The notes: generated by a model not told the origin, from the letters alone. Shown: positions 15,314-24,302, counted from the stretch's first letter. The stretch: 64,000 nucleotides of DNA from Nitrososphaerota archaeon (GCA_027886865.1 JAPCJR010000003.1:62001-126000), one strand, 5' to 3'. Translations and numbers: made by a program.

Positions 15314-16612
15314 ATGGAGAGTCCTAGGCGTTTGCGCGTCAAACAGGTCTTCGATTCAAAGCCGGGTGAAAGTGTCGAGGTCAAGGGATGGGTGGCCACC
15401 AAGAACTCTATCGGCGGGCTTGTCTTCGCGATAATCAGGGACGGGACCGGATACGTCCAGGTCTCTGCGAAGAAGGGGGTCGCGCCCACGGAGTCTATGG
15501 AGGCGATAGGGGCGGCGACCAAAGAGTCGACCGTCGCCGTGAAAGGCGTCGTGAGGGAGGACGCGAGGGCGCCCGGGGGCAAGGAGGTGTCCGTGAGGGA
15601 GTTCAAGGTCCTGTCGCTCGCTGAGACGTGGCCGATCACCAAGACGGCCGCCGCATCGTCATCCTACCTCTACGACATGCGACACCTCAGCATCAGGAGC
15701 CGGAAGGCGAGCGCGACGATGAAGGTCCGCAGTGAGGTGGTGACCGCGTGCTTCGATTACTTTCGTGAGAAGGGCTTCACGCTGATCAGCGCTCCGAGCT
15801 TCGTCCAGGCGGCGGTCGAGGGGGGTTCGACGCTCTTCGGAGTGGAGTACTTCGGGAAGAAGGTGTATCTGAGCCAGAGCGCGCAGTTCTATGAAGAGGC
15901 AGCTCTCGCGGCGCTCGAGAAGGTCTGGATCTATCAGCCGGCTTTCAGGGCCGAAAAGTCGAGGACTCCAAAGCACCTCACGGAGTTCTGGATGATCGAA
16001 GCCGAGCAGGCGTTCGCCGACCAGTCCGACAACATGCGGCTGCAGGAGGAGCTGCTGGCCTTCATAGTGCAACGCGCCGTCACGAACCGGTCCGACGAGC
16101 TGAAGATCCTCGGCAGGAGCCTTACTGTCCCCTCGGTCCCCTTCGACCGCATCTCCTATGATGAGGTACGCGACCTGGCCGCGAAGGAGGGCATCCCATT
16201 CGAGTGGGGCGAAGACGTCCCGACCGAGGCCGAGAAGCTGGTCTCGCTCGCGCACCAGAACCCGTTCTTCATCACCGATTACCCCCTCTCTGCCCGTAGC
16301 TTCTACCACATGACCTACGAGGACCGCCCCAAGGTGACCAAATCTGCCGACCTTATCGCCCCCGAGGGGTTCGGCGAGCTTGCCACGGGAGGTCAGAGGA
16401 TCGCGAGCTACGAACTGCTCATGGAGAGGATCAAGAGCCAGGACCTCCCGCCTGAGGCCTTCGGATGGTACCTGGACCTGAGGAAGTACGGCATGCCCGA
16501 CCACGCCGGGTTCGGGATGGGTGTGGAGAGGGTTACGCGATGGCTCGGCGGTCTCAAGCACATCAGAGCGGCCAGCCTCTTCCCGAGGACGACCACTCGA
16601 GTGTCGCCATAG
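15314..16612 (+). CDS. asnS: Asparaginyl-tRNA synthetase
   Basis: This class IIb synthetase charges tRNA-Asn. The 432 residues comprise an N-terminal OB-fold anticodon domain (VEVKGWVATKNSIGG ~20-35) and the catalytic core. Motif 2 is FRAEKSRTPKHLTEFW (~213) and motif 3 is GFGMGVERVTRW (~400). HLTEFWMIEAEQAF fits AsnRS more than AspRS. The ATG at 15314 gives the normal archaeal N-terminus; longer frames read through the divergent promoter. Confidence 0.9.
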   Translation: MESPRRLRVKQVFDSKPGESVEVKGWVATKNSIGGLVFAIIRDGTGYVQVSAKKGVAPTESMEAIGAATKESTVAVKGVVREDARAPGGKEVSVREFKVLSLAETWPITKTAAASSSYLYDMRHLSIRSRKASATMKVRSEVVTACFDYFREKGFTLISAPSFVQAAVEGGSTLFGVEYFGKKVYLSQSAQFYEEAALAALEKVWIYQPAFRAEKSRTPKHLTEFWMIEAEQAFADQSDNMRLQEELLAFIVQRAVTNRSDELKILGRSLTVPSVPFDRISYDEVRDLAAKEGIPFEWGEDVPTEAEKLVSLAHQNPFFITDYPLSARSFYHMTYEDRPKVTKSADLIAPEGFGELATGGQRIASYELLMERIKSQDLPPEAFGWYLDLRKYGMPDHAGFGMGVERVTRWLGGLKHIRAASLFPRTTTRVSP

Positions 16613-16761
16613 GCACACAAGGGTGCGGTTGCGTGCTCTGAGCATCGTACAACTTCGAGGCGAGCCGGTCTTGTCAAGGGCTGATGGGCTGGACCCAGCG
16701 TCCCTTCAGTTTCAGTCTACCCATCAGGGGCGCTCTTATGGAGCTTTAACGCTTATTTAGC
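16613..16761 (+). other. Structured intergenic region before radA
   Basis: No gene is seen here. An 8-bp inverted repeat CTGATGGG (16681-16688) / CCCATCAG (16720-16727) encloses a small CTGG/CCAG hairpin. A TATA-like CTCTTATGG (16732-16740) lies ~27 nt before the radA GTG. The structure could be the asnS 3' end, a small RNA or a radA regulatory site. Confidence 0.3.
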
Positions 16762-17793
16762 GTGGGACGAGCAGCCAAGAACGATTTGCCAGAGGAAGAG
16801 AGGGAAGAGATTGACGAAGAGCTCGATGTAACGAGCATCGCGGGCGTCGGCGCGGTAACGAAGCAGAAGCTGAACGACGCTGGGATATTCACGATTTTGG
16901 ACCTTGCGACAGCGGGGCCCTCGGAGATCTCCGAGGCTACCGACTGGGACATCACAAAGTCCGTCGATGTAAACAACAAGGCGAGGAAGAGGCTAGTCGA
17001 GATGGGGCGCCTCGAGCCGGACTTTGTGAGCGCCTCCGACCTGCTCACCCGCAGGAGGAACATCACCCGGATTAGCACAGGCTCCAAGAACATCGACGAC
17101 CTGCTCGGAGGCGGGATAGAGACCTGGGCGATCACCGAGTTCTACGGCGAGTTCGGGGCCGGCAAGACCCAGATATGCCACACCCTGTGCTGCATGGTGC
17201 AGCAGCCGATTGGTGAAGGCGGACTGGACGGGGGCGTGGTCTACATAGACACAGAGGGTACATTCAGGCCCGAGAGGGTCTCCGAGATAGCCACAGCTCG
17301 AGGGTACGACCCTGACGTGATACTTTCCCGCATAATGGTGGCGAGAGCCTACAACAGCGCTCACCAGGAGCTGATCGTCAAGGACCTTGGAAGGATAATC
17401 GAGAAGAACAAGGTCAAGCTCGTGGTCGTGGACAGCGCCGTGGCCCACTACCGGGCGGAGTTTCTGGGCAGAGGGACGCTGGCAGAGCGCCAGCAGCGCC
17501 TAAACCGCTTCATGCACGCGATACTCAGGACCGCGGAGGTCTACAACATAGCCGTGGTCATGACCAACCAGGTCCAGTCCTCGCCCGACAGCTTCTTCGG
17601 CGACCCTACGAGGGCGACGGGAGGGCACGTCGTGGCACACACGAGCACCTACAGGATATACCTCCGCAAGGCGGGGAAGAACAGGATCGCCAGGATGATC
17701 GACAGCCCGTACCATCCGGAGCGAGACGCCGTGTTCATGCTCGACGAGAGGGGTATCGACGACCCACCTGAGGAATCGGCCAAGAGAAAGTAG
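16762..17793 (+). CDS. radA: DNA recombinase RadA
   Basis: RadA is the archaeal Rad51/RecA recombinase that forms filaments on single-stranded DNA and drives strand exchange. The 343-residue protein has an acidic N-terminus, a helix-hairpin-helix domain (~23-50), the polymerisation-linker region, Walker A GEFGAGKT (129-136) and Walker B KLVVVDS (219-225). The L1/L2 region includes NQVQSSPDSFFGDP (~268). Length and motifs are those of an active enzyme, unlike the degenerate RecA-like protein at 5966-6982. GTG start. Confidence 0.97.
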   Translation: MGRAAKNDLPEEEREEIDEELDVTSIAGVGAVTKQKLNDAGIFTILDLATAGPSEISEATDWDITKSVDVNNKARKRLVEMGRLEPDFVSASDLLTRRRNITRISTGSKNIDDLLGGGIETWAITEFYGEFGAGKTQICHTLCCMVQQPIGEGGLDGGVVYIDTEGTFRPERVSEIATARGYDPDVILSRIMVARAYNSAHQELIVKDLGRIIEKNKVKLVVVDSAVAHYRAEFLGRGTLAERQQRLNRFMHAILRTAEVYNIAVVMTNQVQSSPDSFFGDPTRATGGHVVAHTSTYRIYLRKAGKNRIARMIDSPYHPERDAVFMLDERGIDDPPEESAKRK

Positions 17794-17842
17794 TTCTCTT
17801 TGGTAACGGTTTAATATCGTACCTTCGCCGGCGAGAACCTTC

Positions 17843-20539
17843 ATGAAAGCGAGAGCGACCATTGTGCTGGTTCTCGTACTTTCTCTCGCGCTGGTTCCCG
17901 TGCTCGCGTCCGTCCCGGTCCACGCTCAGAGCCAGTACAGCGAGAGGCTCGATGTCTACACTGCGGGCCAGAACGCGTTCTGGTCGATAACGCTGAACAG
18001 GCTCGGCGCCAACCTTCCCGTCCTCACCTCGGTCGAGTCGATGACCGGGCTGACCTCATACAGTCTTGTGGCGATGAGCGCGCAGAGCGCGGTCTCTGAC
18101 TTCCAGACCTTCGGGGTGGACGGCTACAACCTGCTGAACCTTCCATCGACGCCCTCTCAGGGGCTTTTCTTGACGATAACGGCGACAGGCAGTTCCTCGC
18201 AGCCCTCGATCGTCTCGGCCCTCGGCCAGCAATTCGGCACCGACTTTACTCAGGTGGCGTCGTCGGGAGACACGACCACCTATTTCGCTCCGGTTGATTT
18301 TGTGAACGTCGCAGCTCCGATCCTCTACAAGCTGGTCCCTGCGTCGCTCGGGGGATTCGCGTCGTTCGCGACGGAATCCAAGCTGGTATCGCTTCCGATG
18401 CCCTTCATCGAGCTGACCGGGACCTACAACGGGACCGGGTTCAGCCACAAGATAGCTCTCGGCGCCGATACTTCGAGTGCAGTCGGCACCACCGGCGCGA
18501 TAAACCTCTCTGAGCTGATCGGCAGCACCAACGCGACGATCAGTTCGTCGGCTTCGTCCAACTCCAGCGAGGTCGTCATCCACTCGCTCGACGGCGTGAT
18601 AGTCTCGAGCGACGCGGCGACGGTGTCGAACGACGCCGGCAACTTCAGCGGCTCCTATTCGCTCTCCCTCGCCTCCGGGGAACAGGTCAAGGTGAACGCC
18701 ACCCTGGAGTCTCAACCGCCGACCGCCGTCGCCTACAGGGAGCTGGACCATGGCACACTGGCGGTCAACGACTCCCTCGGGGTCACCATCGTTATCTCCA
18801 ATTCCGCACAGAGTGAGGCGTTGGACAACGTCACCGTGAACGACAACTGGTGGAAGAGCTATCCTACGGTCTTCGAGCTATCGAGCGGCAGCGCTAACAA
18901 CTACAGCTTCACCATTCCGAGCATCGCAGCAGGCCACAATGTGACCGAGGCCTACGTCCTGAAGGTCATCTCTTCTACTCCTTCGCAGATCGTCATCCCG
19001 GCGGCCACGGTGAGCTACTCGTACCAGCTCTCTACGAGCAGCTTCAGCACGCACGTGAACATGGGTCAGCAGGTTATCCAGGTCAACGGCGTGGGCCCCG
19101 CCCTCAGCGCGACGGTTCGGCCGAGCATCTTGTCGGGGTCGCCGCTGGGCACCATCGGCGATTACGTCGTGACGATCACTAACGCCGGGACCTCCCCGGC
19201 ACTAAACGTCAAGCTGCAGAACTACACGGTGAGCAACATAGCTCAGAACGGCGGGTCCACTGTGTTTGACCTCCCCATCGTGCTCAGCAGCCTCACACAG
19301 AGGAACTTCACCAAGACCTTCTCGCTCGAGTACTCCAACACCGCCGGCCAATCCCAGAACATCACCCTGAACTCGGTCCAGCTGATATTTTCTCATGACA
19401 GCATGGTCCTCCCGTTCATCAGGGTGACGACCAACGACACGCTCACTCCCGCCTCGCTGAGCTCGAAGACCCTGACTGCGAGCTATATCTTCACCAACGC
19501 CGGGAAGGGCATCCCCAGCGGGATTACTGCCCTGGAGTCGTTCCCTACCGGTGTGACGTGCAAGACGACGGGAACCGCCCTCGGCACCTGCTCCGGCAGC
19601 ACCTACGCGATGACCGTCGACACGGTCACCACCCAGAAGAACACGCTCCAGCTGAACTTCACACGCGACAATTTCATTATCCCGCCGACAACCGTCACTA
19701 CGAACTACGACGGTCTGGTCCTTCACACGTACGGCGGTAGCTACGTCATCCCCGCCGGCATCGTGGTGACGAAATCGTTCAATCCCGACGCGGCATTCCC
19801 CGGAACCAATTCCGTTGTCACGATAGGGATCTCGAACCTCGGCTCGCTGCCCGTGTTCAACGCGACCGTCGGTTCGGGGACCGATACCTTCGACAAAGCC
19901 TCCACAGGAAGCTCGGGAAAGACATTCGCCGAGGTGGTCCCCCAGAACACTTCCAGCTTTACCTATACCGTGACGATCACCGCCGGGGCATACGGGAACA
20001 TCTCGGGCACTGCCGTCTCGACCAGCTTCCTGTTCGGAGGAGCCTCGCAGGACTTTTCGCTCGGCACTAGCAACATGGTAGTCTACGCGCCCGTCACCGC
20101 TGCGGTCGTGTCCAGCCCCTCGACGCCAGAGGAGAACCACGACTTTACGCTCGCGATAACGATAACCAACCCTGCCGCTGTCCCGGTCTCTGATGTGGTC
20201 TACACCCTTACGCTCCCCACCGGCGTGAGCGTCGTCTCGGGCGCGACGTTGACCAACCATGTGCTCACGATAACTGTGCCGTCGATGTTGGCGGACTCGA
20301 ACAGCACAGTATCGCTGACCCTCAGTACCAACAGCGGACTGACCATAGATACCAGCGGCTCGCATCTCACGTTCCAGTACCTCGGCGCGACGCTCGCCGG
20401 TCTGTCCCCGGCGACCAAGGTGGTAGTGAACGTCGACGCGACGACACGGTACACGGTGCCGATTGCGATAGCGGTCCTGATCGCCCTCGTTGCGGTCGTG
20501 TATGTGCGGCGAAAGGTGGGTTCACCTGCCCAGCCCTGA
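17843..20539 (+). CDS. Large secreted, membrane-anchored surface protein
   Basis: The 898 residues start with a signal peptide (basic MKAR, a hydrophobic run, cleavage probably after VHAQ, ~29). They end in one membrane helix (PIAIAVLIALVAVVYV) followed by RRK. In between is a Ser/Thr/Asn-rich extracellular region with many N-x-S/T sites. Repeated ~100-residue beta modules carry ITNAG- or ISNLG-type strands, as in DUF11/CARDB-like domains (for example VTITNAGTSPALNVKL ~440). It is probably a glycosylated surface or S-layer-associated protein. A GTTTAATATC box lies about 30 nt before the ATG. Confidence 0.8.
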   Translation: MKARATIVLVLVLSLALVPVLASVPVHAQSQYSERLDVYTAGQNAFWSITLNRLGANLPVLTSVESMTGLTSYSLVAMSAQSAVSDFQTFGVDGYNLLNLPSTPSQGLFLTITATGSSSQPSIVSALGQQFGTDFTQVASSGDTTTYFAPVDFVNVAAPILYKLVPASLGGFASFATESKLVSLPMPFIELTGTYNGTGFSHKIALGADTSSAVGTTGAINLSELIGSTNATISSSASSNSSEVVIHSLDGVIVSSDAATVSNDAGNFSGSYSLSLASGEQVKVNATLESQPPTAVAYRELDHGTLAVNDSLGVTIVISNSAQSEALDNVTVNDNWWKSYPTVFELSSGSANNYSFTIPSIAAGHNVTEAYVLKVISSTPSQIVIPAATVSYSYQLSTSSFSTHVNMGQQVIQVNGVGPALSATVRPSILSGSPLGTIGDYVVTITNAGTSPALNVKLQNYTVSNIAQNGGSTVFDLPIVLSSLTQRNFTKTFSLEYSNTAGQSQNITLNSVQLIFSHDSMVLPFIRVTTNDTLTPASLSSKTLTASYIFTNAGKGIPSGITALESFPTGVTCKTTGTALGTCSGSTYAMTVDTVTTQKNTLQLNFTRDNFIIPPTTVTTNYDGLVLHTYGGSYVIPAGIVVTKSFNPDAAFPGTNSVVTIGISNLGSLPVFNATVGSGTDTFDKASTGSSGKTFAEVVPQNTSSFTYTVTITAGAYGNISGTAVSTSFLFGGASQDFSLGTSNMVVYAPVTAAVVSSPSTPEENHDFTLAITITNPAAVPVSDVVYTLTLPTGVSVVSGATLTNHVLTITVPSMLADSNSTVSLTLSTNSGLTIDTSGSHLTFQYLGATLAGLSPATKVVVNVDATTRYTVPIAIAVLIALVAVVYVRRKVGSPAQP

Positions 20540-21014
20540 GCCGGACGGCGCGCACGGGCAGGCAAGGGGCTTCGTCGAGCAGGGTAGGTTCGAAGAGCGG
20601 TCCGCTGGCGCCCTGGTCTTCCGGAGTACCAAATCCGGTCCGCTCTACCTCCTCCTGAAGTACCCCGCCGGACACTGGGATTTTCCCAAAGGGAACATCG
20701 AGAAAGGGGAGACCCCGCTCGACGCGATGCACAGGGAGGTGAGGGAGGAGACCGGCCTGGTCGACGTGAAGCCGGTAGAGGGCTACGAGAACGTCATCGA
20801 ATACTTCTACAGCCGGGACGGACGGAGGATACACAAGCAGGTCACGTTCTTTCTTGCGGAGTCACGAGAGGAGAAGGTCACCATCTCTTTCGAGCACCAG
20901 GATTCCAAGTGGCTTGGCTTCCAGGACGCCATGAAGATAGTCACCTACTCGAACTCGAAGAAGCTTCTGAGGGCTGCCGAAGAACTATTCAGGGCGCGGG
21001 CATCGAGGAGTTGA
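20502..21014 (+). CDS. Nudix hydrolase (Ap4A pyrophosphatase-like)
   Basis: The Nudix box GNIEKGETPLDAMHREVREETGL-type motif spans about residues 64-86 with all catalytic Glu residues (REVREE). KYPAGHWDFPKG before it is typical of diadenosine tetraphosphate hydrolases. The 170-residue form starts at ATG 20502, overlapping the end of the surface-protein gene by 38 bp; a TTG at 20490 is the alternative, and there is no later usable start before the domain. Its 3' end overlaps pyrF by 26 bp. Confidence 0.88.
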   Translation: MCGERWVHLPSPEPDGAHGQARGFVEQGRFEERSAGALVFRSTKSGPLYLLLKYPAGHWDFPKGNIEKGETPLDAMHREVREETGLVDVKPVEGYENVIEYFYSRDGRRIHKQVTFFLAESREEKVTISFEHQDSKWLGFQDAMKIVTYSNSKKLLRAAEELFRARASRS

Positions 21015-21726
21015 ACGCCTTCAGGGCGCTCCTTGGGTCAGCCGCGTCGATGATCGAGCGCCCTATGATGGCAAAGTCGGTGCCCGCATCGATGACCGAA
21101 CGGTCCGCCCTCCCTCCTTGAACGCCTACCCCCGGGCTGAGGATCAGCTGCTCCTTCCTCAAGATCGTCCTCACCTCCCTCACGATCGAGGGTGATTTTG
21201 CAGAGACTATCGCGCCGTCTGCGTCCCAGTCCCTGACGCGCCGCGCGAACTCAACGTAGAGGGGTTTTCCATCCACGATCAGACCGTACCCTTCTTTCGC
21301 CCCCGCATGGCTCATGTACACCAGCAGGATCACGCCCCTTCCCAGTTTCTTCCCCCTCGCTATCACCTGCGAAAGGCCTTCCTCGGCCCCGACGAACGGA
21401 TTTGCAATCACGGCGCTGATGCCGCTGGTAAAGAGCAGGTCCACCGCCTCTAGATTGGTAGATTCGACGTCGTTGAGCTTGATGTCCGCGATGATGGGCA
21501 GGTTCTTGGTAGCGGAGAGCCGGATGACTTCTGCCATTCCCTCCAGCCCATAGGGCAGCATCAAGTGCCAGTTGACCTTCACCCCGGCGACTTCGTCGCC
21601 GAGGTCTTGCACCAGTTTGGCGGCCCGCGCCTCCCTAGTCTGTGAGGGGCCCGTCACGTCGAGCGCGAGGATCACGCGGCTGGAATGTTTCTTCGAGGAC
21701 GAGAGGAGGTCCTCCCTGAACCCCAT
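20989..21726 (-). CDS. pyrF: Orotidine 5'-phosphate decarboxylase
   Basis: PyrF makes UMP from OMP, the last step of de novo pyrimidine synthesis. The 245-residue TIM barrel has the catalytic motif DIKLNDVEST (~87-96) and phosphate-binding segments SPGVGVQGG (~195) and IIGRSIIDAADP (~218). The first residues (RVILALDVTG) form the first strand. Start ATG 21726 overlaps the stop of the upstream unknown gene by one base, so the two are an operon. CTP synthase of the same pathway lies at 54414-56105. Confidence 0.94.
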   Translation of the reverse strand: MGFREDLLSSSKKHSSRVILALDVTGPSQTREARAAKLVQDLGDEVAGVKVNWHLMLPYGLEGMAEVIRLSATKNLPIIADIKLNDVESTNLEAVDLLFTSGISAVIANPFVGAEEGLSQVIARGKKLGRGVILLVYMSHAGAKEGYGLIVDGKPLYVEFARRVRDWDADGAIVSAKSPSIVREVRTILRKEQLILSPGVGVQGGRADRSVIDAGTDFAIIGRSIIDAADPRSALKAFNSSMPAP

Positions 21727-22409
21727 CAGAACTCCACCAGCGGATGCTTCTCCGCTAGCTTGATGACCTTGACGTAGTAGAAACCGTGCTCGTCGGTGCG
21801 CTTGCTGAAGCCGGTCTCTCCCAGGTTCGAAGGAGAGTACTTGATGAACCCCGTCGACGGCTCTTCCTTGATGCGAGTGTAGAAGAAGAGAGAGGCCTCC
21901 TCGTAATCGTCGAGCCTCGCGAACGCCCCTACGATCCAGCTCGTACCGTTCTTGAAGCAGTACACCGGGAGCGGGGGCTCCTCATACAGCATCTTGTAAG
22001 TGGCCAGCTTGACGAGCGAGGCCAGGTCCGCCACCTGGGCGGCCAGGAACTTCTGATGGAACTCCTTCTTGTGCTCGAGGATGCTCGGGAGCTTCAATAC
22101 GTGGATTATCGGTGAGTATATGTAAGACGGGGTCGTGGCTGATTCAAGAAGGAGTACCTCTTCAGTCTCGCCGGCGTTCTTGTAGGCCAGGAACTCTCCC
22201 CCCGCGTCCGCCTCATAATAGTAGAATATCGGCACCCCCATGAACAGGTCGTTCTGCACCGACAGCCTCACTTTGTCGCCGTGCTTCGACATGAAGATGG
22301 GCAGCTGCGCCCGCTCCAGCGCGCAAGCGAGCCTCCCGAGGTCCATCAGCCCGCTGAGCCTGACGAAGCACCCCCCGATTATCCTTCGCTGCTCTTTCTT
22401 GGCGGGCAA
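21726..22409 (-). CDS. Conserved hypothetical protein upstream of pyrF
   Basis: This 227-residue soluble protein is not recognised. It is mixed alpha/beta with an aromatic-rich patch (GVPIFYYYEADAGGEF ~57-72) and a C-terminal stretch ending HPLVEF. A YYY run and CFKNGTSWIVGAFARLD (~150) are distinctive. It has no signal peptide or membrane segment. The TGATG junction with pyrF suggests coupled translation and perhaps a nucleotide-related role, but nothing in the sequence shows this. Confidence 0.7.
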   Translation of the reverse strand: MPAKKEQRRIIGGCFVRLSGLMDLGRLACALERAQLPIFMSKHGDKVRLSVQNDLFMGVPIFYYYEADAGGEFLAYKNAGETEEVLLLESATTPSYIYSPIIHVLKLPSILEHKKEFHQKFLAAQVADLASLVKLATYKMLYEEPPLPVYCFKNGTSWIVGAFARLDDYEEASLFFYTRIKEEPSTGFIKYSPSNLGETGFSKRTDEHGFYYVKVIKLAEKHPLVEF

Positions 22410-22449
22410 CTCTGCTGCGGTCGATTCTGGGACTTAATAATCTTCTGAC

Positions 22450-22905
22450 GTGAAAACCAAAAAAACACATCTAGCGAGGGGAGGCGTGGAATCCCGGTTG
22501 GCCAGGTCGTCCGACGACATCCTTGCGGAGCTGAGAGAGCTTCACGACACCCTCTCCAAACTGGTCGCCGCAGCGCCGCAGAGCCCCCCCGGCGAGAACG
22601 AAATCTGGCTGCTGTATGCCAGGTCGGAGCGGCTCGCCGCGGTGCTCAAGTTCAGGCTCGGCGTCGAGAGGCCAGGCGTGTTCCTAAAGCTCCCGCGGTC
22701 GGAGAAGCCCGAGGAGTTCCTGCCGCGCGCCCTCGAAGGGCTGGAAGACGCCATCGCGGCGCTCGAGGCAAAGAAGGAGCTGGACGGTCTCGAGTCGATG
22801 AGGAGCGCCCGCACCTCCCTGAGGGCGTACCTAGCCGAGAAACGGCGAGCAAGGATGCGGGCTAAGAGAAGGGCGTCGGCCGCTAGTCGGCCTTCTTCCT
22901 CTTAG
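22450..22905 (+). CDS. Small helical basic protein, unknown
   Basis: The 151 residues are mostly predicted helix: an amphipathic N-terminal part (DDILAELRELHDTLSKL), a middle with LEGLEDAIAALEAKKEL, and a strongly basic Arg/Lys tail (RRARMRAKRRA). The GTG start is used. Its last 23 bp overlap the convergent L22e-like gene. I do not recognise the family; the basic tail suggests RNA or DNA contact. Confidence 0.6.
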   Translation: MKTKKTHLARGGVESRLARSSDDILAELRELHDTLSKLVAAAPQSPPGENEIWLLYARSERLAAVLKFRLGVERPGVFLKLPRSEKPEEFLPRALEGLEDAIAALEAKKELDGLESMRSARTSLRAYLAEKRRARMRAKRRASAASRPSSS

Positions 22906-23377
22906 GTTTCGTCTGTTTCTTGGTGGCCTCTTCGCTGAGGGCCCCTTCCTTCTTCTCTTCTTCTTCCTTCTCCCCGCGGGCTTCCTCCTCGACCTTCCCG
23001 GCGTCGGCCTGCGCGGCGACTTCGGCTTCTTGCTCTGCTGGTTTATCCTCCAGCGCCTTCTTTGCGGCCTTCTCCTCTACCTTGGGTGCCGCCTTCTTCT
23101 CTTTCTCCTCCTTCTCCTCCTCTTCCGGACCCTCCAGCTCGATCAGCCTGAGCTGCTGGCCTTCCACCTGGATCTGGTAGTTAGCGCGCTCTCCTTTCTT
23201 GTTGAGAAACCGTTTGATGTACGTCTTGACGTGCCTCGACTTTATCGTCTTCTTGACACCAGCGTCGTCAAAGTTGAGCTCGCCGCCGCCAACCTCCGCC
23301 TTGCCGCCGACCCTCGGCGCAAGAAACTCGGCAAGTTCATCGGCGTTGTCCTTGAACGTGCCCAGGATTATCTTCAT
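22883..23377 (-). CDS. L22e-like ribosomal protein with long charged tail
   Basis: Residues 1-80 of this 164-residue protein align with eukaryotic ribosomal protein eL22. Shared features are an N-terminal D-x-A...FL..R segment, GKA followed by GGG, and HVKTYIKRFLNKKGERANY (~47-65), which parallels KYLTKKYLKKNNLRDW of human RPL22, then a strand LRLIEL before an acidic tail as in the eukaryotic protein. The C-terminal ~80 residues are a low-complexity Glu/Lys/Ala tail ending in a basic patch. The ATG at 23377 is chosen because a TATA box (TTATAATC on the minus strand, 23400-23408) lies 27 nt upstream. eL22 is not a standard archaeal protein, so the match is notable. Confidence 0.7.
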   Translation of the reverse strand: MKIILGTFKDNADELAEFLAPRVGGKAEVGGGELNFDDAGVKKTIKSRHVKTYIKRFLNKKGERANYQIQVEGQQLRLIELEGPEEEEKEEKEKKAAPKVEEKAAKKALEDKPAEQEAEVAAQADAGKVEEEARGEKEEEEKKEGALSEEATKKQTKPKRKKAD

Positions 23378-23436
23378 TTCGCCCACCTCTTCGACGATGA
23401 GATTATAACGCTTTGGCATGCCTCGAAGGAGGAGCG

Positions 23437-24192
23437 TCAGCGGGACGCTGCGCTGGGGTTCTTGCCCAGGGCGAGCAACTTGACCACCATCTTTCCGTGC
23501 TTGGCCTCGTCCATGTCGATCCATTCCAGAAGGAGTCGAGCTATGGGGTGGTCGACCTTGATGCTCTCTCGCAGGCTCGCCTCCTTGGCAGAATCTTCCA
23601 TCGCCAGCATGGTCTCCAGGAGCTCCTTTCCGGGGAGCTCTACCTTTGTCTTCGTTTCAGCTTCGAGCCATGACATGACCTGGGAGACGACGTCGCCGTG
23701 CCTTATGCTGTCGGACGCTATCATGCGGAGGAGCAGCTTGGTATGGTCGTCGGCGGTCTTGTTGGCCAGTTCAAGGTATTTCTCCGCGGCAGAGAGCTCT
23801 AGCTGCAGTCGCTCCCTGAGCAGCGCAAGAGATGCGTTCCTCTCGGGCTCTTCCGACCGCTTCTCTATCATCCCCCTTCCGGCGTTCATGACCATCACCT
23901 GACGGGCGGTCTCCAGCAGCTCGACCGTCTCGACAGGGCCCATGCCGGACCTTGCTCGCTTGACCGCCTTCTCCGCGAGCGGGTCGATGAGATGCCCCAG
24001 GTTCTGAAGACTATCGCGGCCGTCCCCCCTCTTCCTTTTGAGATACTGGGTGACCGCCGCCTGAGTGACGTTCAGCGCGACCGCGATGTCCTTCACATGG
24101 AATCCCTCCTGCGCCATCCTCTCGGCCAACGCTGCCCTGATCATCGGGATGAGGCGTTCCTCGCTCTTGACGACGGTCTTGCCTGCGGGCAC
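23437..24192 (-). CDS. HTH regulator fused to a ferritin-like domain
   Basis: The 251 residues have two parts. Residues ~10-60 form a helix-turn-helix (HVKDIAVALNVTQAAVTQYLKRK) of the same type as the ThiR-like regulator at 53518-54417. Residues ~125-250 look like a ferritin/rubrerythrin four-helix bundle, with ELSAAEKY, ASDSIRHGDV, a third helix with EDSAKE, and DEAKHGKMV whose EAKH fits an ExxH metal motif. A diiron or metal-sensing regulator is inferred. The GTG at 24192 is chosen because a TATA-like AATTAAAGC (minus strand, 24218-24226) lies ~30 nt upstream. A ZIP-like transporter is divergently transcribed across a GTTAAC-rich operator. Confidence 0.72.
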   Translation of the reverse strand: MPAGKTVVKSEERLIPMIRAALAERMAQEGFHVKDIAVALNVTQAAVTQYLKRKRGDGRDSLQNLGHLIDPLAEKAVKRARSGMGPVETVELLETARQVMVMNAGRGMIEKRSEEPERNASLALLRERLQLELSAAEKYLELANKTADDHTKLLLRMIASDSIRHGDVVSQVMSWLEAETKTKVELPGKELLETMLAMEDSAKEASLRESIKVDHPIARLLLEWIDMDEAKHGKMVVKLLALGKNPSAASR

Positions 24193-24227
24193 GGTCTCGC
24201 CTCGTCGGTCCGGCGCTTTAATTCCTT

Positions 24228-24260
24228 CTGTTAATAACACCGTTAACAGGGAAAGTTAAC
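24228..24260. promoter_or_regulatory. Candidate operator between HTH-ferritin regulator and ZIP-like gene
   Basis: A perfect inverted repeat CTGTTAA (24228-24234) - 8 nt - TTAACAG (24243-24249) is followed by another palindromic GTTAAC at 24255-24260. The sites sit between the two TATA-like boxes (24218-24226 for the regulator, TTAAATATTA 24271-24280 for the transporter). Binding there would control both genes. Confidence 0.6.
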
Positions 24261-24302
24261 ATCGTTCAGATTAAATATTACGTGTGTTATAGCGGGCGGC
24301 GC

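Noticed and set aside
19202..20365. 387-codon minus-strand frame opposite the surface-protein gene
   Set aside because: The product is Arg/Gly/Asp-rich low-complexity sequence without family features; the plus-strand gene has signal peptide, domains and promoter.
24192..24240. Longer N-terminus of the HTH-ferritin regulator starting at 24240
   Set aside because: It would place the start inside the operator and upstream of the TATA box; the extra residues have no HTH-like content.
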